Shown here in pieces: positions 59,028-64,000 of a stretch of 64,000 nt of DNA. Where the stretch lies: assembly GCA_910577815.1 (NCBI GenBank), contig CAJTNO010000002.1:62001-126000 (forward strand), in the 5' to 3' direction. Both the position numbers and the translations under genes were made by a program. Position 1 is the first letter of the stretch. Each line of letters starts with the position of its first letter. The notes beneath the pieces were generated by a model. It did no database searches, had not been told where the DNA came from, and saw only the letters and a list, made by a program, of their open reading frames with translations. The stretch comes from an uncultured Christensenella sp. (GTDB lineage: Bacteria > Bacillota > Clostridia > Christensenellales > CAG-917).

Positions 59028-60413
59028 ATGGCAAATCTGACAATGGACAAAATAGTAGCGCTGGCAAAGAACCGCGGCTTTGTATATCCGGGCAGCGAGA
59101 TATACGGCGGACTGTCCAACTCGTGGGACTACGGTCCCCTCGGCGTAGCCCTTAAAAACAACGTAAAGCAGGCTTGGTGGAAGAAGTTTGTAGTGGAAAG
59201 CCCTTACAACGTAGGGCTTGACAGCGCAATACTTATGAATCCGACGACCTGGCAGGCGTCGGGACATATCGGCGGTTTTTCCGACCCGCTTATGGACTGC
59301 AAGAGCTGCAAATCCCGTCACCGTGCGGATAACCTTATAGAGGACTATATGGCGAAGCACGGCATAGAACAGAACATCGCGGGCTGGAGCAACGAGCAGA
59401 TGGAGGCGTATATAGCCGAGCATAATATCCCCTGTCCCGTATGCGGAAAGAGCGACTTCACGGGCGTAAGAAAATTCAATCTTATGTTCAAGACGTTTAT
59501 AGGCGTAACCGAGGACAGCACGTCAACGGTATATCTGCGCCCCGAAACCGCGCAGGGAATATTTGTGAACTTCAGAAACGTACAGCGCACAACGCGCAAA
59601 AAGCTTCCGTTTGGAATAGGACAGATAGGCAAGAGCTTCCGCAACGAGATAACTCCGGGAAATTTCATCTTCCGCATACGCGAGTTCGAGCAGATGGAGC
59701 TTGAGTTTTTCTGCAAGCCCGGCACCGACCTCGAGTGGTTTAACTACTGGAAAAGCTTCTGCCGCGAGTGGCTGACAGAGCTTGGAATAAAGGAAGAAAA
59801 TCTCAGGCTTCGCGACCACGACGCCGAGGAGCTTTGCTTCTACTCCAAGGCGACAACCGATTTCGAGTTTAAATTCCCCTTCGGCTGGGGCGAGCTTTGG
59901 GGAGTTGCCGACCGTACGGATTACGACCTCAATCAGCACATTAAGACGAGCGGCAAGGACTTGAGCTATATCGACCCGGTTACAAACGAGAAGTACGTGC
60001 CCTACGTAATAGAGCCTTCGCTCGGCGCGGACCGCGCGTTCCTTGCGTTCCTGTGCAACGCCTACGACGAGGAAACCGTCGGAGAAAACGACACCCGCGT
60101 AGTCCTGCACTTCCACCCCGCGCTTGCGCCAATAAAGGTTGCGATACTTCCCCTGCAAAAGCAGCTTAACGAAAAGGCTGAGCAGCTTTACTCCGAGCTT
60201 TCCAAGCATTTTGCGTGCGATTTCGACAGCTCCGCGTCAATAGGAAAGCGCTATCGCAGACAGGACGAAATAGGCACTCCCTATTGCGTAACAGTTGACT
60301 TCGAATCCCTTGATGACGATTGCGTGACCGTCCGCGAGCGCGACAGTATGGCGCAGGTTCGTCTGCCTATCGAAAGTCTTGTCGCTTATTTTGAAGATAA
60401 ACTTAAGTATTGA
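59028..60413 (+). CDS. glyQS: Glycyl-tRNA synthetase (single-chain, alpha2 type)
   Basis: A 461-residue class II synthetase charging tRNA-Gly. The N-terminus FVYPGSEIYGGLSNSWDYGPLG, motif 2 RNEITPGNFIFRIREFEQME and motif 3 YVIEPSLGADRAFLAF are clear; a C-terminal anticodon-binding domain (PIKVAILPLQKQ) follows. This is the GRS1-type dimer, not the alpha2beta2 GlyQ+GlyS form. No T-box leader is visible in the 115 bp between the preceding terminator and the ATG. It ends at the hairpin at 60441-60466. Confidence 0.97.
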   Translation: MANLTMDKIVALAKNRGFVYPGSEIYGGLSNSWDYGPLGVALKNNVKQAWWKKFVVESPYNVGLDSAILMNPTTWQASGHIGGFSDPLMDCKSCKSRHRADNLIEDYMAKHGIEQNIAGWSNEQMEAYIAEHNIPCPVCGKSDFTGVRKFNLMFKTFIGVTEDSTSTVYLRPETAQGIFVNFRNVQRTTRKKLPFGIGQIGKSFRNEITPGNFIFRIREFEQMELEFFCKPGTDLEWFNYWKSFCREWLTELGIKEENLRLRDHDAEELCFYSKATTDFEFKFPFGWGELWGVADRTDYDLNQHIKTSGKDLSYIDPVTNEKYVPYVIEPSLGADRAFLAFLCNAYDEETVGENDTRVVLHFHPALAPIKVAILPLQKQLNEKAEQLYSELSKHFACDFDSSASIGKRYRRQDEIGTPYCVTVDFESLDDDCVTVRERDSMAQVRLPIESLVAYFEDKLKY

Positions 60414-60440
60414 TAGAATTCTTAAAATATATTTTAAATT

Positions 60441-60466
60441 TAAAAGTCCGCTTCTGCGGACTTTTA
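60441..60466 (+). terminator. Terminator of glyQS
   Basis: A perfect 11-bp stem TAAAAGTCCGC/GCGGACTTTTA with loop TTCT, then T-rich sequence. Confidence 0.88.
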
Positions 60467-60612
60467 TTTTAGTTATCTTTCGGAAAACAAATATATACTC
60501 AATAAAGATTGATTATATTTTTAAATCGTTTTACAATTAAAATATTATATTTATTGTATTTATCTGCGTAATTATTAAATTTTTTAATAGTATTAAAACA
60601 AAGAGGTTAATT

Positions 60613-60939
60613 ATGATTAAATTATATGAACTGAGAGAGGGGAAAAAGCTTTCGCAGCGTGGTGTTGCCAAGGCATTATCCATAAGTCAATCAACCTATC
60701 ATAATTGGGAAAATTCCATTACGCAGCCCTCCATCGAACAGCTTATAGAGATTGCAAAATTTTTCGGAGTATCCGTCGATTATCTGATTGGCAACAGCGA
60801 CTACGAGGGTATAATACACTATAGCGACAGTTTTTTAACACAGGATGAGACCGAGCTTATAAAGGTTTATAACACTTTATCGGAAAACGGCAAAAAAAGC
60901 ATATTGACATTTATTAAAAGCATCAAGTTTGATAATTAA
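60613..60939 (+). CDS. XRE-family transcriptional regulator
   Basis: A 108-residue protein. Residues about 3-60 are a Cro/CI helix-turn-helix (LREGKKLSQRGVAKALSISQSTYHNWE); the rest is a short helical tail (LSENGKKSILTFIKS) common in phage and plasmid repressors. AGAGG precedes the ATG. The region is markedly AT-rich compared with the flanking chromosome, and a second XRE gene follows after 2 bp. The operator is unknown. Confidence 0.9.
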   Translation: MIKLYELREGKKLSQRGVAKALSISQSTYHNWENSITQPSIEQLIEIAKFFGVSVDYLIGNSDYEGIIHYSDSFLTQDETELIKVYNTLSENGKKSILTFIKSIKFDN

Positions 60940-60941
60940 AA

Positions 60942-61178
60942 ATGAAAAAACGAAAAGTTTTAGGTAACGCAAATATTGTAGGCGCAAAAATCGCAATGCT
61001 ACGTAAGGAGCGAAATTTTTCTCAACAGGATTTTATTGCTAAAATTCAAATTGAAGGCGTAGATATAAATCCGTCAAGCTATTCCAAGCTTGAGGGACAG
61101 ACCCGCATTGCGACAGATAAAGAAATATATGCTATCGCTAAAATTTTAAACGTTAAGCTTGAAGATTTGTTTAATTGA
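60942..61178 (+). CDS. Small XRE-type helix-turn-helix protein
   Basis: A 78-residue single-domain Cro/CI HTH protein (VGAKIAMLRKERNFSQQDFIAKI, SYSKLEGQTRIATDKEI). It begins 2 bp after the first XRE gene stop, so the two are translated together. Two paired small regulators with no other phage genes suggest a mobile-element remnant or a compact regulatory pair. Confidence 0.85.
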   Translation: MKKRKVLGNANIVGAKIAMLRKERNFSQQDFIAKIQIEGVDINPSSYSKLEGQTRIATDKEIYAIAKILNVKLEDLFN

Positions 61179-61189
61179 TTAAAGCGTGG

Positions 61190-61666
61190 TTATTTTAATT
61201 TAATCATATCCTTTTCATCTATACAGATATCGGCAATATCACAGCCTGTGTTTTCGTCTGTAAATATAACGTACCACTGGTTGTTTATCGCGTAGCTTTC
61301 CATAATTACGCCGCGCATACCCTTATGCACGCCGTATTCTGAATACTCCTCTTTTTCAACAACAACCTCTATATCGTCATATTCGTTAAATTCAGACGTA
61401 GTAAATGCCGATTGCTTTTTAAGAGTGCCGAAAACATCGTCAAGCTCCGACAAAAACTCTAAAGGCAATGTATATCCCGTTTCCTCTACGTCCATTGAAC
61501 TCACGTTGCAAACGGCATAATCTCCTACATTATGTTCATTAAAGAATATAACCGAAATTTCATCCTGATTATCCCCTGCAACTACTCCGTGCGCGCCCTT
61601 CTCTATACCTTTTGAAAGATAGTATTCGTCATTTACTTTTAACTCTATTATAGAACCTATTTTCAT
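61190..61666 (-). CDS. Hypothetical protein with two DUF4926-like halves
   Basis: A 158-residue acidic protein built from two similar halves: YYLSKGIEKGAHGVVAGD...VIFFNEHNVGDYAVC (residues about 13-55) and YSEYGVHKGMRGVIMES...VIFTDENTGCDIADIC (about 108-150). Each half resembles the small beta-barrel DUF4926 fold seen near toxin-antitoxin and phage loci. No function is known. It converges with the XRE pair and lies in the same AT-rich insert. Confidence 0.7.
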   Translation of the reverse strand: MKIGSIIELKVNDEYYLSKGIEKGAHGVVAGDNQDEISVIFFNEHNVGDYAVCNVSSMDVEETGYTLPLEFLSELDDVFGTLKKQSAFTTSEFNEYDDIEVVVEKEEYSEYGVHKGMRGVIMESYAINNQWYVIFTDENTGCDIADICIDEKDMIKLK

Positions 61667-61722
61667 ACCGCACCAACCTGATAGCTATAATCACGGAATA
61701 CAAAAACATCGTTTTTGCTGAT

Positions 61723-61850
61723 AAAAACGTCTTCATTCAGATGAAGAACGCGAAAGACGCGTTTTTGCGAACAGCCAAACGTACATATCCGTACGTGACT
61801 GTAAGCAAAAACGCGTCTGACAAAGTTATTCGCTGAATGAAGGTGTTTTT
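61723..61850. repeat. 128-bp nested palindromic structure at the 3' end of rex
   Basis: Outer arms 61723-61740 and 61833-61850 pair with two mismatches (core CTTCATTCAG/CTGAATGAAG). Inner arms 61755-61768 and 61805-61818 pair perfectly (AGACGCGTTTTTGC). ACAG/CTGT and ACGTAC/GTACGT continue the stem to a short apex at 61781-61795. The right outer arm encodes the last residues of Rex and its stop. The structure may act as a strong terminator or be a small palindromic mobile element. Confidence 0.6.
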
Positions 61851-62473
61851 AACTGCATACTGAGCAACGCCAACGAAGCCGCCAAATCCTCCCCCTTAAC
61901 TGCTATACCCGCGGGCAAATTAAGATGTACGGGAGCAAAGCACCAAATAGCCTTTATCCCCGCATTTACCATACTGTCCGCCACTCCCTGCGCCGCGGCG
62001 GAGGGAACGCAGATTATTCCCAGCTGTATTTTAAATCTTTTTACAGTGCTGTCCAGCTTATCCATATGATAGACGGGTTTGCCGTTTATCTCGGTGCCTA
62101 TAACGCTTTGGTTGACGTCAAAGGCGGCAACTATATTAAGTCCGTAATTGCGGAAGCCGTCATAGCCCATAATAGCTCTGCCGAGTCCGCCTACGCCGAC
62201 AAGCACCGCGTCGCGCGTATTGTTATAACCTAAATATCCTTCGAGGTCGGCAATAAGCTCTTTGGTGATATATCCCGTTTTAGGCTTTCCCGCCACGGAT
62301 GAAACAAACGCAATATCCTTGCGCACCTGTACGGGATTAAGTCCCAATCCGTTTGCAATGGTCGTACTGGACACCGTAGGCACAGCCTGCTTATCAAGCT
62401 GATAAAGGTATCTCAGATAAGACGGCAAGCGTCTTAGGGTTGCTTTTGACATCTCGGTATTCTGTTCCTGCAT
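61826..62473 (-). CDS. rex: Redox-sensing transcriptional repressor Rex
   Basis: A 215-residue NADH/NAD+ sensor. An N-terminal winged helix (LRRLPSYLRYLYQL, SSTTIANGLGLNPVQVRKDI) binds DNA; the Rossmann domain has VGVGGLGRAIMGYDGF and FDVNQSVIG. It typically represses fermentation genes when NADH is low. The ATG at 62473 has GGAGG upstream. The last codons and stop lie in the right arm of the 128-bp palindrome, which is unusual. Rex-type sites are not seen near its own start. Confidence 0.95.
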   Translation of the reverse strand: MQEQNTEMSKATLRRLPSYLRYLYQLDKQAVPTVSSTTIANGLGLNPVQVRKDIAFVSSVAGKPKTGYITKELIADLEGYLGYNNTRDAVLVGVGGLGRAIMGYDGFRNYGLNIVAAFDVNQSVIGTEINGKPVYHMDKLDSTVKRFKIQLGIICVPSAAAQGVADSMVNAGIKAIWCFAPVHLNLPAGIAVKGEDLAASLALLSMQLKTPSFSE

Positions 62474-62507
62474 AATTACCTCCAATCAAATGTTTTATTG
62501 CTATAAT

Positions 62508-63893
62508 TTAATCACACGAAGTGTGCGAGTCGGTTGAGAGGCTTGCGCCGATTTGTAACGCTATTGCACTTTCAATACGTTTTTTAAACAAATCACAGCC
62601 ATATGAGTAAACTCCGTTTATATCGCCGGTTGCATTGTATGCGTTTGCGGCGCAACCGCCGGAGCAATAAAGTCTTGCCCAACAATCGTCGCATTCCTTA
62701 CGAGAATAAGCATTGCAGCGTTTAAATTTATCGCGTGTATCCGTGCGGGTAACGCCCTGCCATATATCGCCCATCAGATAATCCTTGTTGCCAACAAACT
62801 GGTGACAGGGGTACAGCTCTCCCGTAGGCGTAACGGCTAAATATTCCGTGCCGCTGCCACAGCCCGAAATACGCTTATATATACACGGTCCGCCCTCGAG
62901 GTCGAGCATATAATGATAAAATGTAAAGGGCTTGCCCTGCTTTTCACGCTCGAGCATCATAACCGCAAGCTTTTCGTACTCCTTAAGCACTGTCTGTTTA
63001 TCCTCCTCGGTAAGCGCGTATGCGTCGGCGGGAGGACACACGACAGGCTCCATACTCAGCTCGTTAAAGCCGAGGTCGAGCATTGTCTGAATATCCTTTG
63101 TGAAATCGGGATTGAAATGCGTAAAGGTGCCGCGCATATAATAGCTCTTATCTCCGCGCGCCTTTACAAATTTCTGAAACTTAGGTACGATAACGTCAAA
63201 GCTGCCCTGTCCGCCCTCCGTCTTGCGGAAGCGGTCGTTGACCTCGCGCCTGCCGTCAAGACTGAGCACCACGTTGTCCATTTCACGGTTGGCAAAGTCA
63301 ATAACGTCGTCGTCTATAAGCATTCCGTTTGTCGTAAGAGTAAAGCGAAAATGCTTGCCCTTTTCATTCTCTATAGACCGAGCATATTCCACAAGTCTTT
63401 TTACGACGTCAAAGTTCATAAGCGGCTCGCCGCCGAAAAAGTCAACCTCGAGATTGTGACGGGTGCCGCTGTTCTCCACAAGAAAATCAAGCGCGCGCTT
63501 TCCGACCTCGAAGGACATAAGCGCACGTTCGCCGTGATATTTCCCCTGCGCGGCGAAGCAGTATTCGCAGTTTAAATTACAGGTATGAGCAACGTGCAGA
63601 CAAAGCGCTTTTATAACGGTATCGCGCTTTGCAAGCTTCTCCACGTCGGGACGGAAGGTGTCCTCTGCAAATAAAAGCCCCTCCGCTTTTAATCCGTCAA
63701 CGTCCTCAAGGCACTCGATAACATCCTGCTCGCTCACGTTGTGCTTACTGCTGACTGTACGTATAATCTCGTCGCGCGAGGTGTTTTCGTAGGCGTTTAT
63801 GACGTCAAAAGCCACGTCGTCCACACAGTGAACGCTTCCGCTCACCGAGTCAAGCGCTACGTTGTATCCGTTTTGTCTGAAAGTATGTACCAT
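62508..63893 (-). CDS. scfB: SCIFF peptide maturase (radical SAM/SPASM, thioether-forming)
   Basis: A 461-residue enzyme forming Cys-to-Thr thioether bonds in the SCIFF peptide. Residues 1-90 are a RiPP-recognition-type domain; CNLNCEYCF near residue 106 is the 4Fe-4S radical SAM motif; the C-terminal SPASM region has CGSGTEYLAVTPTGELYPCHQF followed by CNAYSRKECDDCWARLYCSGGC, ligands for auxiliary clusters. The precursor gene tail is found at the window edge, separated by the hairpin at 63914-63939. No ribosome site is obvious before the ATG. Confidence 0.95.
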   Translation of the reverse strand: MVHTFRQNGYNVALDSVSGSVHCVDDVAFDVINAYENTSRDEIIRTVSSKHNVSEQDVIECLEDVDGLKAEGLLFAEDTFRPDVEKLAKRDTVIKALCLHVAHTCNLNCEYCFAAQGKYHGERALMSFEVGKRALDFLVENSGTRHNLEVDFFGGEPLMNFDVVKRLVEYARSIENEKGKHFRFTLTTNGMLIDDDVIDFANREMDNVVLSLDGRREVNDRFRKTEGGQGSFDVIVPKFQKFVKARGDKSYYMRGTFTHFNPDFTKDIQTMLDLGFNELSMEPVVCPPADAYALTEEDKQTVLKEYEKLAVMMLEREKQGKPFTFYHYMLDLEGGPCIYKRISGCGSGTEYLAVTPTGELYPCHQFVGNKDYLMGDIWQGVTRTDTRDKFKRCNAYSRKECDDCWARLYCSGGCAANAYNATGDINGVYSYGCDLFKKRIESAIALQIGASLSTDSHTSCD

Positions 63894-63913
63894 ATATTCG
63901 CAACCTTAACTTG

Positions 63914-63939
63914 AAAAACGCCTATCCTTACGATAGGCG
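63914..63939 (-). terminator. Intercistronic terminator/attenuator between scfA and scfB
   Basis: On the minus strand a perfect 8-bp stem CGCCTATC/GATAGGCG with loop GTAAG, followed by five T. It should make the peptide transcript far more abundant than the maturase transcript. Confidence 0.8.
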
Positions 63940-63964
63940 ATATCTCATTTCTGTAAAATCGGGT

Positions 63965-64000
63965 TTATTTTGCCGCTTTCTCGCACTTCTGATTGGCAAC
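63965..64000 (-). CDS. scfA: SCIFF precursor peptide, C-terminal tail only (cut by window edge)
   Basis: Minus-strand frame from 64000 reads VANQKCEKAAK then TAA at 63965-63967. This matches the family tail (VGNQxCEK) of the six-cysteines-in-forty-five peptide, directly upstream of its maturase gene. Only 11 residues with one Cys are visible. Confidence 0.8.
   Translation of the reverse strand, partial: VANQKCEKAAK

Noticed and set aside
1..64000. CRISPR arrays, insertion sequences or rRNA genes
   Set aside because: No regularly spaced repeats, transposase genes or rRNA-like segments were seen on either strand.

Overview
The window looks like a chromosomal segment of an anaerobic, probably spore-forming member of the Clostridia (Bacillota), most likely an uncultured gut lineage. 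The reasons are a SCIFF radical-SAM peptide maturase next to rex, spoVT-spoVB-mazG in the gene order I recall from Bacillus subtilis, a Feo ferrous-iron operon with two FeoA proteins, dnaD/dnaC-type primosome genes, sigma-A promoters of the TTGACA-17-TATAAT type, GGAGG ribosome binding sites, and a perfect match to the CodY box. No rRNA or CRISPR array is present. The species cannot be named from this sequence alone.

Layout. 1-1.14 kb: the end of an integrative element, a tyrosine recombinase cut by the window edge and facing the 3' end of tRNA-Leu(CAG). 1.2-2.1 kb: tRNA-Pro(GGG), paired hairpin terminators and a TSCPD-domain gene. 2.1-6.1 kb: feoA-feoA-feoB-Cys-rich partner, divergent from a TetR regulator, with two copies of an 18-bp dyad between them. 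6.1-11 kb: polA-coaE-TPR-DUF4037 operon. 11.1-17.7 kb: an ABC exporter with a 1089-residue membrane-anchored coiled-coil/Ig-like/beta-helix-like protein. 17.9-23 kb: a cation/proton antiporter, then pgk-tpiA-gpmI. 23-28 kb: dus-trmL and spoVT-spoVB-mazG. 28-32 kb: a membrane-anchored PI-PLC-like protein, then a dnaD-dnaC primosome pair. 32-38.5 kb: an xpt-bmp-nupOPQ purine uptake and salvage operon behind a consensus promoter and a structured leader.

38.7-45.5 kb: a duplicated class II aldolase-like pseudoenzyme, aspartate kinase, cdaA-DUF1015, a membrane protein and holA. 46.5-53.6 kb: an amino-acid ABC transporter, divergent from leuA-cimA-'leuB-like', with the CodY-box match and an ATGCA repeat cluster between them. 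53.6-58.6 kb: coaX-hom-malQ-sfp-acpP and a TspO-like gene. 58.6-61.7 kb: a 16-cysteine mini-protein, glyQS, and a small AT-rich insert with two XRE regulators and a duplicated DUF4926-like protein. 61.7-64 kb: a large palindrome at the 3' end of rex, the SCIFF maturase, and at the very edge the C-terminal tail of the SCIFF precursor.

The strongest oddities are four. The amino-acid solute-binding protein appears circularly permuted, with the terminal module of the family placed before the rest. The LeuB-like protein translated with cimA has lost most of the isopropylmalate dehydrogenase active site. The tandem aldolase-like protein lacks zinc ligands. The Ig-like exporter operon has no function I recognise. 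Several conserved enzymes (PGK, two ABC ATPases) also carry helical or charged insertions, which may be a trait of this lineage.
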